NCBI RefSeq assembly: GCF_000495795.1
Contig: NZ_AWGD01000008.1
Span: forward strand, 124,001-188,000
DNA length: 64,000 bases
DNA from: Asticcacaulis sp. AC460
GTDB taxonomy: Bacteria > Pseudomonadota > Alphaproteobacteria > Caulobacterales > Caulobacteraceae
Reading direction: 5' to 3'
Below, piece after piece: positions 38,866 to 48,351 of the stretch. A program made the translations under genes and the position numbers. The notes below the pieces were generated by a model. The model made no database searches. It was not told where the DNA came from and saw only the letters and a program-made list of their open reading frames with translations. Numbering within the stretch: the stretch's first letter is position 1; the number at the start of each line of letters is the position of its first letter.

Positions 38866-39345
38866 ATGACCAAGCTGAACGAAATTCGCGATAACGAAGG
38901 CGCCACCAAGAACCGCATGCGTGTCGGCCGTGGCCCGGGCTCGGGCAAGGGCAAGACCGCCGGCCGTGGTGTCAAGGGTCAGAAGTCGCGTACCGGCGTC
39001 AGCCTGCTGGGCTTCGAAGGCGGCCAGATGCCGCTGTACATGCGTATGCCGAAGCGCGGTTTCAACAACCCGTTCGCCCTGAAGCTGGCCGAAGTCAACC
39101 TGTGGCGCCTGCAGGACGCCGTTGACGCCGGCAAGCTGGACGCTTCCAAGCCGGTCGACGGTGCTGCCCTGGTGGCCGCCGGCGTGATCCGCCGCGAACT
39201 GGACGGCGTCCGCGTGCTGGGCGAAGGCGAGCTGAAGGCCAAGCTGGACCTGACCGTGTGGTCAGCGACGGCCTCGGCGGTCAAGGCCGTGGAAGCGGCC
39301 GGCGGCAAGCTGACCCAGAAGCGTCCGGCAAAGACCGAAGCCTAA
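38866..39345 (+). CDS. rplO: 50S ribosomal protein L15
   Basis: 159 residues. The N-terminal extension [26 protein letters not shown] winds into the large subunit; the [17 protein letters not shown] segment is conserved. A relatively long gap of 141 bp with a hairpin separates it from rpmD; the gap to secY is 118 bp. Confidence 0.99.
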   Translation: MTKLNEIRDNEGATKNRMRVGRGPGSGKGKTAGRGVKGQKSRTGVSLLGFEGGQMPLYMRMPKRGFNNPFALKLAEVNLWRLQDAVDAGKLDASKPVDGAALVAAGVIRRELDGVRVLGEGELKAKLDLTVWSATASAVKAVEAAGGKLTQKRPAKTEA

Positions 39346-39463
39346 GTTGACCTTTCACTAAGCCTACCCCATATGGGGCGAGGGCGGTTGGAAGGTCGCG
39401 GGAATCGCGCATTCGGCTGTCCTCTCCCATTTTGGTTAAGACTTTCCGGGTTTTGAGGACTTT

Positions 39464-40846
39464 ATGGCATCTGCTGCTGAACAACTTGCGGCCAATATGA
39501 ATTTCGGGGCCTTCGCCAAGGCCAAGGATCTGCACAAGCGGCTCCTGTTCACATTAGGTGCGCTGATCGTTTACCGTCTGGGGACCTATGTGCCCCTGCC
39601 GGGCATCGACCGTCAGGCGTTCGACAACTTCTTCCAGAATAACCAGAATGGTATTTTTGGGATGATGAACATGTTCGGCGGCGGGGCCATCGAACAGATG
39701 GCCGTCTTCGCGCTGAACCTGATGCCCTATATTTCGGCCTCGATCATCGTCCAGCTCATGGGCTCGGTCTATGGTCCGTGGGAAAAGCTGCGCAAGGAAG
39801 GCGGCGAAGCCGGCCGCAAGCAGCTGAACCAATATACCCGTTACCTGACTGTGATCTTGGGCCTGGTACAGGCTTTCGGCATCGCCTTTTCGCTCTATCG
39901 TGGCGGCCTGGTGCTGGACGGCCTCAGCGAGCCCCTGTTCCTGGCTTCGGCGACCATCACCCTGACCGCCGGCACGCTGTTGCTGATGTGGCTGGGTGAG
40001 CAGATCACCGCCCGCGGGATCGGCAACGGGTCTTCGATGATCATCTTCGCCGGTATCGTCGCGGTGCTGCCGCGAACGGTCGGCAACCTGTTCAACATGG
40101 GTTCCACTGGCGACCTGCAGGCACCTGTCCTGGTTGGGATCCTGGTCCTGCTGCTGGCCTGTGTGGTCTTTATCGTCTTTATGGAGCGCTCGCAGCGTCG
40201 TCTGCGCGTGCAGTATCCCAAGCGTCAGGTTGGTAACCGCATTGTCGGCGGCGAAAGCTCGTTCATGCCGCTGAAGGTCAATACGGCCGGTGTCATTCCG
40301 CCGATCTTCGCGTCGTCTCTGCTGCTGATGCCGACCTCGGTTGCCGCCTTCTTCAACCAGAATGCCGGTGCGGATCAGCCGGAGTGGATGCGCGTCGTCG
40401 GCCAGGTGGCCGGCACCCTGACGCACGGCAATCCTATCTTTACCGCGCTGTACGCCTTCCTGATCATCTTCTTCTGCTTCCTGTACACCTCGCTGGTGTT
40501 CAATCCGGAAGAGACGGCGGAGAACCTGCGCAAGTACGGTGGCTTCCTGCCCGGTATCCGTCCGGGCAAGCGAACGGCGGAATATCTCGATCACGTCCTG
40601 ACGCGAATCACCGTCGTCGGCGCCTTCTACATCACCACCGTCTGTCTGCTGCCGGAGTTTCTGATCGCCAGCCTGGGTAACACCTTCTATTTCGGCGGTA
40701 CGTCGATCCTGATCGTTGTGACCGTGACCATGGATACGGTGGCGCAGATTCAATCCCATCTGCTGGCGCACCAGTATGACGGGCTGATCAAGAAATCGAA
40801 GTTGAAAACAGGCGCGAAATCGCCTGCACGGGGAGCGCTGCGATGA
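39464..40846 (+). CDS. secY: Preprotein translocase subunit SecY
   Basis: 460 residues with ten membrane helices; the central channel of the Sec translocon in the inner membrane, working with SecE, SecG and SecA. The first helix region (LFTLGALIVYRLGTYVPLPGID), the plug area after it (FFQNNQNGIFGMMNMFGGGAIEQ) and the cytosolic loop RRLRVQYPKRQVG are conserved. Its stop overlaps the adk start (ATGA). Confidence 0.99.
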   Translation: MASAAEQLAANMNFGAFAKAKDLHKRLLFTLGALIVYRLGTYVPLPGIDRQAFDNFFQNNQNGIFGMMNMFGGGAIEQMAVFALNLMPYISASIIVQLMGSVYGPWEKLRKEGGEAGRKQLNQYTRYLTVILGLVQAFGIAFSLYRGGLVLDGLSEPLFLASATITLTAGTLLLMWLGEQITARGIGNGSSMIIFAGIVAVLPRTVGNLFNMGSTGDLQAPVLVGILVLLLACVVFIVFMERSQRRLRVQYPKRQVGNRIVGGESSFMPLKVNTAGVIPPIFASSLLLMPTSVAAFFNQNAGADQPEWMRVVGQVAGTLTHGNPIFTALYAFLIIFFCFLYTSLVFNPEETAENLRKYGGFLPGIRPGKRTAEYLDHVLTRITVVGAFYITTVCLLPEFLIASLGNTFYFGGTSILIVVTVTMDTVAQIQSHLLAHQYDGLIKKSKLKTGAKSPARGALR

Positions 40847-41427
40847 ATATCATCCTGTTCGGACCGCCGGCGGCGGGGAAGGGGACCCAGGCCAAGCGGC
40901 TGGTCGCGACACGCGGCATGGTCCAACTCTCGACGGGCGACATGTTGCGGGCGGCGATCGCCTCCGGCTCCGAGCTGGGAACGCGGGTCAAGACGATCAT
41001 GGATACGGGCGGCCTGGTGTCGGACGCCATCGTGATCGACCTGATCAAGGAAAATCTGCCGCGGGCCGAAGCCGCCGGCGGCGCGATCTTCGACGGCTTT
41101 CCGCGCACCGTTGCCCAGGCTGAGGCGCTGGACGCCATGCTGGGCGGCCGCGGCGCCAAGATCGACAAGGTCGTGCGCCTGAAGGTCGACGAGCAGGCCC
41201 TGATCGAACGTATCGAGACGCGCTTCCAGCAGGAAGGCCGCGCCGACGACAACCCCGAATCCTACAAGGTGCGCCTGGCAGCCTACAACGCCCAGACCGC
41301 GCCGCTGCTGCCCTACTATGCGGCGCAGGGCAAGCTGTATGAAATCGACGGCATGGGCGCCGTCGACGACATCGCGGCCCGCGTCGAAGACGTGCTGGGC
41401 AAGACCGAATCCGCCACGACCGTCTAG
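40843..41427 (+). CDS. adk: Adenylate kinase
   Basis: 194 residues, shorter than the 214 of E. coli because it is the short form with a reduced LID. The P-loop is GPPAAGKGTQ at residues 7-16, AMP-binding segments STGDMLRAA and DGFPRT follow. It interconverts ATP, AMP and ADP in the cytosol. The gene overlaps secY by 4 nt, a standard place in the spc/alpha array. After it comes a 237 bp space with a strong promoter. Confidence 0.98.
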   Translation: MNIILFGPPAAGKGTQAKRLVATRGMVQLSTGDMLRAAIASGSELGTRVKTIMDTGGLVSDAIVIDLIKENLPRAEAAGGAIFDGFPRTVAQAEALDAMLGGRGAKIDKVVRLKVDEQALIERIETRFQQEGRADDNPESYKVRLAAYNAQTAPLLPYYAAQGKLYEIDGMGAVDDIAARVEDVLGKTESATTV

Positions 41428-41512
41428 TGGCGCAGTTGAGTTTCCGGCCTGTTTAAACCGGCTGGATAGTAAGACCGTAAAAAATGGCTTGCTTTTTTTG
41501 CGGATTAACCCA

Positions 41513-41540
41513 TTGACGGGAGCGAAAACCCTTCTATAAG
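41513..41540 (+). promoter_or_regulatory. Sigma70-like promoter before rpsM
   Basis: TTGACG (41513-41518), a 16-nt spacer and TATAAG (41535-41540). It gives an rpsM leader of about 120 nt and probably makes the alpha genes partly independent of the spc transcript. Confidence 0.7.
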
Positions 41541-41664
41541 GGCAGGCTTCCGCGAAATGACGCGTACGCGCCTTGAACCGGCCGGATGGCAGGATCAGGG
41601 AGGCTTACGTGTCGTCTTTTCGTTTTACAGGTGCGCCTGCCGGCGCATTTCAGGAGATTACCTC

Positions 41665-42033
41665 GTGGCCCGTATTGCTGGCGTCAACATACCGACCAAC
41701 AAGCGCGTGATCATCGCGCTTCAATATATCCATGGCATCGGCCCCAAGAAGGCCGAAGAGATCGTGCAGAAGGTTGGCATCGAAGACGCCCGCCGTGTCA
41801 ACCAGCTGTCGGACGCTGAAGTGCTGCAGATCCGTGAAACCATCGATCGTGACTATACGGTCGAAGGCGATCTGCGCCGTGAAGTTTCGATGAACATCAA
41901 GCGCCTGATGGACCTGGCCTGCTACCGCGGCCTGCGTCACCGTAAGGGCCTGCCTGTCCGCGGCCAGCGTACCCACACCAATGCCCGCACGCGCAAGGGC
42001 CCGGCGAAGCCCATCGCCGGCAAGAAGAAGTAA
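41665..42033 (+). CDS. rpsM: 30S ribosomal protein S13
   Basis: 122 residues from GTG 41665, after AGGAGA; the conserved protein start is (M)[14 protein letters not shown], so upstream in-frame codons belong to the leader. S13 contacts tRNA and L5 in bridge B1b. The helical middle and the basic C-terminal [18 protein letters not shown] are present. First gene of the alpha set, with its own promoter. Confidence 0.98.
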   Translation: MARIAGVNIPTNKRVIIALQYIHGIGPKKAEEIVQKVGIEDARRVNQLSDAEVLQIRETIDRDYTVEGDLRREVSMNIKRLMDLACYRGLRHRKGLPVRGQRTHTNARTRKGPAKPIAGKKK

Positions 42034-42043
42034 GGATTAGCCC

Positions 42044-42433
42044 ATGGCCAAGGACACTTCCCGCGTTAAAAAGCGCGAACGCAAAAACATCACTTCGGGC
42101 GTGGCGCATGTCAACGCTTCGTTCAACAACACGATGATCACCATCACCGACGCGCAGGGTAATGCCGTGTCGTGGTCGTCGGCCGGCGCCATGGGCTTCA
42201 AGGGGTCGCGCAAGTCGACCCCGTACGCCGCCCAGGTTGCAGCCGAAGACGCTGGCAAGAAAGCCATCGAACATGGTGTCAAGACGCTGGAAGTCAGCGT
42301 TGCCGGTCCGGGTTCGGGCCGTGAATCGGCTCTGCGCGCCCTGCAGGCGGTTGGTTTCACCATCACGACCATTCGTGACGTGACGCCGATCCCGCACAAT
42401 GGCTGCCGTCCGCCGAAGCGTCGTCGCGTTTAA
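42044..42433 (+). CDS. rpsK: 30S ribosomal protein S11
   Basis: 129 residues. S11 lines the platform near the anti-Shine-Dalgarno helix. Conserved [19 protein letters not shown] and [15 protein letters not shown] segments are seen. It follows rpsM by 10 nt. An imperfect stem (GTCGCTCCGCCC with GGGCGGGGCGAC) sits in the 83 bp before rpoA. Confidence 0.99.
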   Translation: MAKDTSRVKKRERKNITSGVAHVNASFNNTMITITDAQGNAVSWSSAGAMGFKGSRKSTPYAAQVAAEDAGKKAIEHGVKTLEVSVAGPGSGRESALRALQAVGFTITTIRDVTPIPHNGCRPPKRRRV

Positions 42434-42516
42434 TACATTCTCCGAATTTTTTCGTCGCTCCGCCCGGGCTGTTTGTTTAGGGCGGGGCGACATCTCCTGT
42501 TCTTAAAGGGACGTCA

Positions 42517-43533
42517 ATGATCGAAAGAAACTGGCAACAGCTTATTCGTCCCGAGAAGCCACAAGTCGAAGCCGGCACCGATGCTTCGCGCAAGATGCGT
42601 CTTGTCGCGGAGCCCCTGGAGCGTGGTTTTGGCGTGACCCTCGGCAACGCGCTGCGTCGCGTCCTCCTGTCGTCGCTGCAAGGCGCGGCCGTCACCTCCG
42701 TCCAGATCGATGGCGTGGTGCACGAATTCTCTTCCATCGAAGGCGTCCGTGAGGACGTGGTCGACATCATCCTGAACATCAAGCAACTGGCCCTGCGCAT
42801 GCATGCGGAAGGCCCGAAGCGTATGGTGCTGCGCGCCTCCGGCGCCGGCCCGGTGACCGCCGGCCAGATCGACGTCCCCGCCGATATCGAAGTGCTGAAC
42901 CCGGATCACGTGATCTGCACCCTGGACGAAGGCGCTTCGGTGCGCATGGAGTTCACGGTTCAGAACGGCAAGGGCTATGTCGCTGCCGACCGTCTGCGTC
43001 CGGAAGATGCGCCGATCGGCCTGATCGCCGTCGACGCCCTGTATTCGCCGGTGAAGAAGGTCGCCTACCGCGTCGAGCCGACCCGTCAGGGCCAGTCGCT
43101 GGACTATGACAAGCTGATCCTCGACGTCGAAACCAACGCCGCCGTGACCCCGGTTGACGCCGTCGCCTTCGCCGCCCGCATCCTGCAAGACCAGCTCCAG
43201 ATCTTCATCACCTTCGAAGAGCCGAAGGCGCCGGTCGTGGAAGAGGGCAAGCCCGAGCTGCCGTTCAACCCGGCTCTGCTCAAGAAGGTCGACGAACTGG
43301 AACTGTCGGTCCGTTCGGCCAACTGCCTGAAGAACGACAACATCGTCTATATCGGCGACCTGATCCTGAAGACCGAGAGCGAAATGCTGCGTACGCCGAA
43401 CTTCGGCCGCAAGTCGCTCAACGAAATCAAGGAAGTTCTGGCTTCGATGAACCTGTCGCTGGGGATGGATATCCCGAACTGGCCGCCGGAAAACGTCGAA
43501 GACCTGGCGAAGAAGTTCGAAGATCAAATCTAA
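42517..43533 (+). CDS. rpoA: RNA polymerase alpha subunit
   Basis: 338 residues. N-terminal dimerisation domain ([25 protein letters not shown] near residue 35) and C-terminal domain from about residue 255 ([22 protein letters not shown] and [12 protein letters not shown]), which binds UP elements and activators. It assembles the core polymerase. A terminator follows, so rplQ may be expressed in part from its own signals. Confidence 0.99.
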   Translation: MIERNWQQLIRPEKPQVEAGTDASRKMRLVAEPLERGFGVTLGNALRRVLLSSLQGAAVTSVQIDGVVHEFSSIEGVREDVVDIILNIKQLALRMHAEGPKRMVLRASGAGPVTAGQIDVPADIEVLNPDHVICTLDEGASVRMEFTVQNGKGYVAADRLRPEDAPIGLIAVDALYSPVKKVAYRVEPTRQGQSLDYDKLILDVETNAAVTPVDAVAFAARILQDQLQIFITFEEPKAPVVEEGKPELPFNPALLKKVDELELSVRSANCLKNDNIVYIGDLILKTESEMLRTPNFGRKSLNEIKEVLASMNLSLGMDIPNWPPENVEDLAKKFEDQI

Positions 43534-43552
43534 GATCTTCCAATCTGTTGAG

Positions 43553-43590
43553 GAAGCCGGATGGGGAAACCCCTCCGGCTTTCCCTTTTT
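43553..43590 (+). terminator. Rho-independent terminator after rpoA
   Basis: AAGCCGGA (554-561 of the 43 kb line), a one-base bulge, GGGG, then the AAA loop, CCCC and TCCGGCTT, followed by TCCCTTTTT. The structure is strong. It lies between rpoA and rplQ, which in most bacteria are closely linked. Confidence 0.75.
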
Positions 43591-43772
43591 ATAGGAGAAG
43601 CTTTTTCTCCGACTTGCCGCGAAGGACCAAAACCTTGTCGCGGCAATTTCCGGGTTCGCCCGGACGTCCGAAGCGGGCAGGGGCCGTCGGCCCTTCTGAC
43701 CTTTGCCTTCGGGCTCGATTTTGGGGCCGCGCCTGAGCCATCAGCGCCACGCGGTCTTATGGAGAGATACAC

Positions 43773-44189
43773 ATGCGTCACGGTCATGGTCACCGCAAGC
43801 TCGGCCGCACCACCTCGCACCGCATCGCGATGTTCGCCAACATGGCGGCTTCGCTGATCAAGCACGAACAAATCGTCACCACTCTGCCGAAGGCCAAGGA
43901 ACTGCGTCCCTTCGTCGAGAAGCTGGTGACCCTGGGCAAGTCGGGCTCGCTGCACGATCGCCGCATCGCCATCTCGCGCGTCCGTGACGTGCCGCAGGTC
44001 GCCAAGCTGTTCGACGTTCTGGCCAAGCGCTATGCCGACCGCAACGGCGGCTATATCCGCATCCTGAAGGCCGGCTATCGTCATGGCGACAACGCCCCGA
44101 TGGCCATCATCGAATTCGTCGACCGTGACGAATCGGAAAAGGGCAAGGATTCGGGGCCGGTGTTCGAAGTCGCCGGCGACGAAGAATAG
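43773..44189 (+). CDS. rplQ: 50S ribosomal protein L17
   Basis: 138 residues. The start [20 protein letters not shown] and the helical core are conserved; the C-terminal stretch after residue 115 is longer and acidic. L17 sits near the tunnel exit. It is separated from rpoA by 239 bp with a terminator, and ends the cluster with its own terminator. Confidence 0.98.
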   Translation: MRHGHGHRKLGRTTSHRIAMFANMAASLIKHEQIVTTLPKAKELRPFVEKLVTLGKSGSLHDRRIAISRVRDVPQVAKLFDVLAKRYADRNGGYIRILKAGYRHGDNAPMAIIEFVDRDESEKGKDSGPVFEVAGDEE

Positions 44190-44215
44190 GCTGCGATTTT
44201 TCAGCAGGATTTCAG

Positions 44216-44246
44216 AAGGCCTCCGGATGCTTCCGGAGGCCTTTTT
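44216..44246 (+). terminator. Terminator of the ribosomal gene cluster
   Basis: AAGGCCTCCGGA-TGCT-TCCGGAGGCCTT, a perfect 12-bp stem with a 4-nt loop, followed by a T-run. It lies 27 bp after the rplQ stop. Confidence 0.9.
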
Positions 44247-44410
44247 CTTTACCGCGCGTTTAGATATCTTTCGGTTGAGTTAACAACCCTGTGATGTTTC
44301 GTCAGCAACCGTTATTTCCGCAATTGCGAAATCCGGGTTAGCGTACAGGTGCGGTCGACCAGGACAGAAGGCCGCAATCCCTTTTCACTGCTCACCTGAA
44401 GGAGGCCGAC

Positions 44411-44566
44411 ATGACCGACGAAGCCCTGTTGGAAGCCCCCATCGATGAGACGCAAGATGCGTCCGGCGATATGGCCCTGAGTGACTCGCTGACGCTGGAA
44501 GCGTCGGGCGAGGGCGTAAAACTCTATTCCTCCCCGGTACTGGACCGTATTCGCGCCAGCGATTGA
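44411..44566 (+). CDS. 51-codon acidic protein of unknown function
   Basis: The ATG at 44411 has a strong GGAGG site at 44401. The protein is acidic over the first 35 residues (for example MTDEALLEAPIDETQDASGD), then changes to GEGVKLYSSPVLDRIRASD. It is followed at 44595 by its own terminator. It thus looks like a small, independent transcription unit with a 220 bp space upstream. I recognise no family. The two-part character (acidic leader, short basic-polar end) recalls peptide precursors, but no maturation enzyme is near, so this is speculation. It is too short for most gene callers. Confidence 0.6.
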   Translation: MTDEALLEAPIDETQDASGDMALSDSLTLEASGEGVKLYSSPVLDRIRASD

Positions 44567-44594
44567 TGGTCAGGTTCCAAAGATGACATTGCAG

Positions 44595-44624
44595 CCCCCG
44601 GTCCCTGACCGGGGGTTTTGTTTT
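44595..44624 (+). terminator. Terminator of the 51-codon gene
   Basis: CCCCCGGT-CCCTG-ACCGGGGG followed by TTTTGTTTT, 28 bp after the stop. Confidence 0.85.
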
Positions 44625-44694
44625 GGAACGAGGTGAAAGCGTCGCAAACCTGTGGCAAGACGTGTGGTTTCAGACGTACCGACATGAGTGCCGC

Positions 44695-45924
44695 ATGCGC
44701 TATCTGCTTCCTCTGGTTTTGATTTTCCTGATGGTTACCGGTTGCGCTTCGGTGCCGCAGCACCGGACGGAAACGCCGCTGCTGATCCTGGTGTCGATCG
44801 ATGGCTTCCGGGCCGACTATCTGGAGCGCGGCGTCACGCCCAATCTCAAGCGTCTGGCCGAAACCGGGGCGAGTGGACCTATGCGGCCGTCCTTTCCGTC
44901 CCTGACCTATCCCAACCATTATACCCTGGTCACGGGGCTGCGTCCGGATCACCACGGCGTCGTCAACAATACGATGCGCGATGACGGCCAACCGGGTGTC
45001 ACCTTCAGGATGGCCAACCGCGCGGCGGTCGAGGACGCCTTCTGGTGGGCCGGCGGCAAACCGGTGTGGGTCAGCGCCGAAGAGCAGGGCATGCATGCCG
45101 CCACCCTGTTCTGGCCAGGATCGGAAGCCCCGAACCATGGAGTCAGGCCGAGCTACTGGTTCACCTACAATGAAGACCTGCCGCTGCCGGAACGCGTCAG
45201 CACGATCCTGGGGTGGGTCGATCTGCCGCCGGAGCAAAGGCCGGGCTTCATGACCTTGTACTATTCGGACGTCGACCATGCCGGCCATGATTTCGGTCCC
45301 GACAGCCCGGAGGTCGATGCCGCCCTGGCCCGGGTCGATGCTTCGATCGGGGCCTTGCTGGACGGGTTGAAGGCGCGGGGGCTGGAGGGCAAGGTTCACG
45401 TGATCATCGTGTCCGATCACGGCATGGCCAAACACCGGCCGGAGACCTTTGTCAAACTGGCCGATCTGCTGCCGCCCGACAGCGCCGATATGCTGGGCGG
45501 GCAGGTGGCGGGATTCAACCCGAAACCGGGTCATGAAGCCGAGGTCGAGGCCATATTGCTGAGGCCGCACGATCACATGACCTGCTGGCGCAAGGCGAAG
45601 ATGCCAGTGCGTTTCCGCTATGGCCGCCATCCGCGCGTGCCGAAGATCAACTGCCTGGCCGATGTCGGCGGCTATATCGTGGCTCCGTCCGGCGACGGCT
45701 GGATGCCGAAGCCCGAAGGCGGCAGTCACGGCTACGATCCCGATGCCGTCGAGATGCGGGCCATCTTCATCGCCAGCGGTCCGGGAATCAAGCCGGGCGT
45801 GAAGCTGAAGCTGTTCGACAATGTCGATGTCTATAGCCTGGAGATGGCGCTGCTTGACCTGAAGCCCGAAGCCTCGGATGGTACCCTGCGCACCTTCCGG
45901 CCGGCCTTGCGTGACCGAAAATAG
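44695..45924 (+). CDS. Nucleotide pyrophosphatase/phosphodiesterase (NPP-type) lipoprotein
   Basis: 409 residues of the alkaline-phosphatase superfamily. A lipobox (VTGC near residue 17) implies lipid anchoring. Metal motifs: VSIDGFRADYL, the nucleophile threonine in FPSLTYPNHY, YYSDVDHAGHDFGPD and VSDHGMA, with a late GSHGYD. NPP enzymes cleave phosphodiester or pyrophosphate bonds of nucleotides or lipids outside the cytoplasm and may supply phosphate. The start at 44695 gives a proper signal peptide; in-frame codons upstream start inside the terminator of the preceding gene. Confidence 0.88.
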   Translation: MRYLLPLVLIFLMVTGCASVPQHRTETPLLILVSIDGFRADYLERGVTPNLKRLAETGASGPMRPSFPSLTYPNHYTLVTGLRPDHHGVVNNTMRDDGQPGVTFRMANRAAVEDAFWWAGGKPVWVSAEEQGMHAATLFWPGSEAPNHGVRPSYWFTYNEDLPLPERVSTILGWVDLPPEQRPGFMTLYYSDVDHAGHDFGPDSPEVDAALARVDASIGALLDGLKARGLEGKVHVIIVSDHGMAKHRPETFVKLADLLPPDSADMLGGQVAGFNPKPGHEAEVEAILLRPHDHMTCWRKAKMPVRFRYGRHPRVPKINCLADVGGYIVAPSGDGWMPKPEGGSHGYDPDAVEMRAIFIASGPGIKPGVKLKLFDNVDVYSLEMALLDLKPEASDGTLRTFRPALRDRK

Positions 45925-45940
45925 CAGACGTCGTTGAGCC

Positions 45941-46546
45941 ATGAACCTGGATGCCCTCGTCAGGGATCGCATAAAGCCGACGCTCGATCATGCGGGTTTC
46001 AAGGCCAGGGGGCGGACGTTCCGGCGAACGACCGATGGCTTTGAGCACCTGATGGAGGTTGGCCGGGGGCAGCGGTCTATGGAGGGCAGGTTCTGCATCA
46101 CCCTGTATGCCCATCCGCGGGTCAGCGGCTACCCGGGGCTGCCGGAATTTCCGCTCCGCTCGGGCGATTACTGGCTGAGTCACAGGCTGACACCCGCCGG
46201 GCTGGACGATCAGTGGTGGCCGGTTGACCCTTTAAGTTCGAGCGATGGCGATCAGATCATGGGGCTGATCGAGGGGGGCCTGGCTGAGTGGTTTTCCGAT
46301 CTGCAGTGTCTGTCGCGTTTCTCCGCCGACTGGTTTCGGCGGATGTGGACGCTGGATCACGCAGCGGCAAGGCTGGGCCTGTTGCCGGCGCGGCTGGCCT
46401 ATCTGCAGGCGGCTGTTTTTGCCGAACAGGGCAAGACCGATGTTGCCGGAAACGTCGCCGAGACGGCCTATGAGCAGGCGGGGCCTCGTGCGGTGATGCT
46501 TCAGGCGTGGATCCGGCAGTTCCAGTCGGGCCTCGCGGACTGCTGA
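45941..46546 (+). CDS. Hypothetical protein, DUF4304-like
   Basis: 201 residues, cytosolic in look. The N-terminal region (IKPTLDHAGFKARGRTFRRT) resembles the DUF4304 domain found in proteins of unknown function. A helical C-terminal region starts around residue 125, with LAYLQAAVFAEQGKTDVAGN. It follows the NPP gene by 16 bp on the same strand, which suggests one transcript. No catalytic motif is visible. Confidence 0.6.
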   Translation: MNLDALVRDRIKPTLDHAGFKARGRTFRRTTDGFEHLMEVGRGQRSMEGRFCITLYAHPRVSGYPGLPEFPLRSGDYWLSHRLTPAGLDDQWWPVDPLSSSDGDQIMGLIEGGLAEWFSDLQCLSRFSADWFRRMWTLDHAAARLGLLPARLAYLQAAVFAEQGKTDVAGNVAETAYEQAGPRAVMLQAWIRQFQSGLADC

Positions 46547-46626
46547 CTCCTTCTGGCGGCGGAGGCCTATCCCGCCACCAAGATTTCCTCTAAGGCTGTC
46601 GGACCATTGCAGGGGACACACACCGC

Positions 46627-47904
46627 ATGTCGGACAAGCTCAAGGCCGCCGCACCTTTCATCCTGGTGACCGTCTTTCTCGACATGCTGTCGATCGGGGT
46701 GATCATTCCCGTCCTGCCGCGTCTTATCGAAGACTTCGTCGGTTCGATTTCGTCGGCCGGGCTGTGGACAGGCATTTTCGGTTCGGCCTGGGGGACGGCG
46801 CAGTTCATCTTTTCACCGATCCAGGGCGGCCTGTCCGACAGCATAGGACGGCGGCCGGTCGTGCTGTTCTCCAATTTCGGCACAGGGGTCGACTTCCTGT
46901 TCATGGCGCTGGCGCCGGGGCTGTGGTGGCTGCTGGTCGGGCGGATCATCTCCGGCATGACCTCGGCCAGCATCTCGACCGCCTATGCCTATATGAGCGA
47001 TGTCACGCCGCCGGAAAAGCGCGCCGGCGTCTTCGGCATGATGGGCGCGGCCTTTGGCATCGGCTTTGTCGTCGGACCAAGCCTGGGCGGCGTGCTCGGA
47101 GAATTCGGCCACCACGTGCCGTTCCTGGTCGATCATGGCTGGGAAGACCGGCTGCCCTTCTTCTTTGCCGCCTGCCTGAGCCTGCTGAACTTCGTCTACG
47201 GCTTCTTCGTTTTGCCGGAATCCCTGCCGAAGGATAAGCGCAAGCCTTTCAGCATGCGCACGTCCAACCCGCTGGGGGCGTTCCAGTTCCTGGCTAAGTC
47301 GAGCCAGGTCCTGCGCCTGTCGGTCATGTACCTGATGATGATGTTCGCCCAGTCGGTCTTTCCGACGACGACCGTGCTGTATTGCGCCTATCGCTTCGGC
47401 TGGGGACCGTTCGAGGTCGGGCTGATGCTGGCCGTGGTCGGTGTCTGCTCGGCCATTGTCCAGGCCGGCCTGACCGGGATCATCGCCAAGAAGATCGGTG
47501 AGCGAAAGGCGATGTATCTGGGGCTGTTCTGCGGCATGATCGCTTTTATCGGCTATGGCCTCGCGCCGAGCTGGGAGTGGTTTGTGGCGACGATCCCGAT
47601 CGGCGCCTTGTGGGGGCTGGCGACGCCCAACATCCAGGCGCTGATGTCGTCCAAGGTCGATCCGAAAGAGCAGGGGACACTGCAGGGCGCCAATATGAGC
47701 CTGTCGGCCATGTCGACCGTCTTCGCGCCGATCCTATTCGGTGTCACGCTTTCGGCGGTGACCCATCCCGGCGTGGCCAAGTGGCTGAGCGGTTCGGCCT
47801 TCTGGGTTGCGGCGCTGTTCATGGTGTTCTCGCTGCTACTGGCGGCCGGGGTGAAACAGTCGCTGAAGGTCGAACGTCCCGCCGATGGCGGAGCGGCGCA
47901 TTGA
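46627..47904 (+). CDS. TetA-like MFS transporter
   Basis: 425 residues with 12 hydrophobic segments, of the MFS drug-efflux (TetA/TCR) type. Motif A is GGLSDSIGRRPVVLFSN at about residues 60-76. DMLSIGVIIPVLPRL is the first-helix signature of the Tet group, and GRIISGMTSASISTAYAY matches motif C-like glycine-rich helix regions. Such proteins export drugs or metabolites; resemblance does not prove tetracycline export. A TetR gene is absent nearby. The next gene (DUF1801) begins inside the stop codon. Confidence 0.85.
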   Translation: MSDKLKAAAPFILVTVFLDMLSIGVIIPVLPRLIEDFVGSISSAGLWTGIFGSAWGTAQFIFSPIQGGLSDSIGRRPVVLFSNFGTGVDFLFMALAPGLWWLLVGRIISGMTSASISTAYAYMSDVTPPEKRAGVFGMMGAAFGIGFVVGPSLGGVLGEFGHHVPFLVDHGWEDRLPFFFAACLSLLNFVYGFFVLPESLPKDKRKPFSMRTSNPLGAFQFLAKSSQVLRLSVMYLMMMFAQSVFPTTTVLYCAYRFGWGPFEVGLMLAVVGVCSAIVQAGLTGIIAKKIGERKAMYLGLFCGMIAFIGYGLAPSWEWFVATIPIGALWGLATPNIQALMSSKVDPKEQGTLQGANMSLSAMSTVFAPILFGVTLSAVTHPGVAKWLSGSAFWVAALFMVFSLLLAAGVKQSLKVERPADGGAAH

Positions 47905-48263
47905 CGACGCCGGACGCCCTGGTCGCCGGTCATCCGGCGCAGGCGGAAATCGAGGTCTTGCGCCGGTTGATCCTGGCGGCCGATCCGGCCATCGAAGAAG
48001 GCGTCAAGTGGAATGCGCCCAGCTATAGGTCGGGTGAATGGTTTGCGACCTTCCACCTTCGGGCCAAATCCGGTGTGCAGATCATCCTGCATCGCGGCGC
48101 CAAGGTCCGGGCCGACGGCATCGGTGGGATCGACGACCCGGAGGGGCTGTTGCAATGGTTGGATCCCAATCGGGCGTCGGTGAGTTTCGCCGATATGGCG
48201 CAGGTCGAAACCCGGGGCGGCGCTTTCCAGGCCATCCTGCGCCAATGGGTACGGCAACTGTAA
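47901..48263 (+). CDS. DUF1801 family protein
   Basis: About 120 residues. The DUF1801 pattern is EVLRRLILAADPAIEEGVKWNAPSY followed by FATFHLRAKSGVQIILHRGAK. The function of this YdhG/frataxin-like fold is unknown. The probable start is TTG 47901 after GCGGAG, overlapping the MFS stop by 4 nt; no ATG or GTG is better placed. The pair is likely one transcript. Confidence 0.75.
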   Translation: MTTPDALVAGHPAQAEIEVLRRLILAADPAIEEGVKWNAPSYRSGEWFATFHLRAKSGVQIILHRGAKVRADGIGGIDDPEGLLQWLDPNRASVSFADMAQVETRGGAFQAILRQWVRQL

Positions 48264-48351
48264 CGGATTAAGGCCTAAACACGGTTGGCCCGAGCCTTGA
48301 TACTGCCGCATTGGTTCTTAAATCTGAGCCTCTGAATTTCAGGGGACTCCT

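Noticed and set aside
43561-43857. Small open frames between rpoA and rplQ
   Set aside because: They run through a terminator and into rplQ in another frame; no ribosome binding site or composition supports them.
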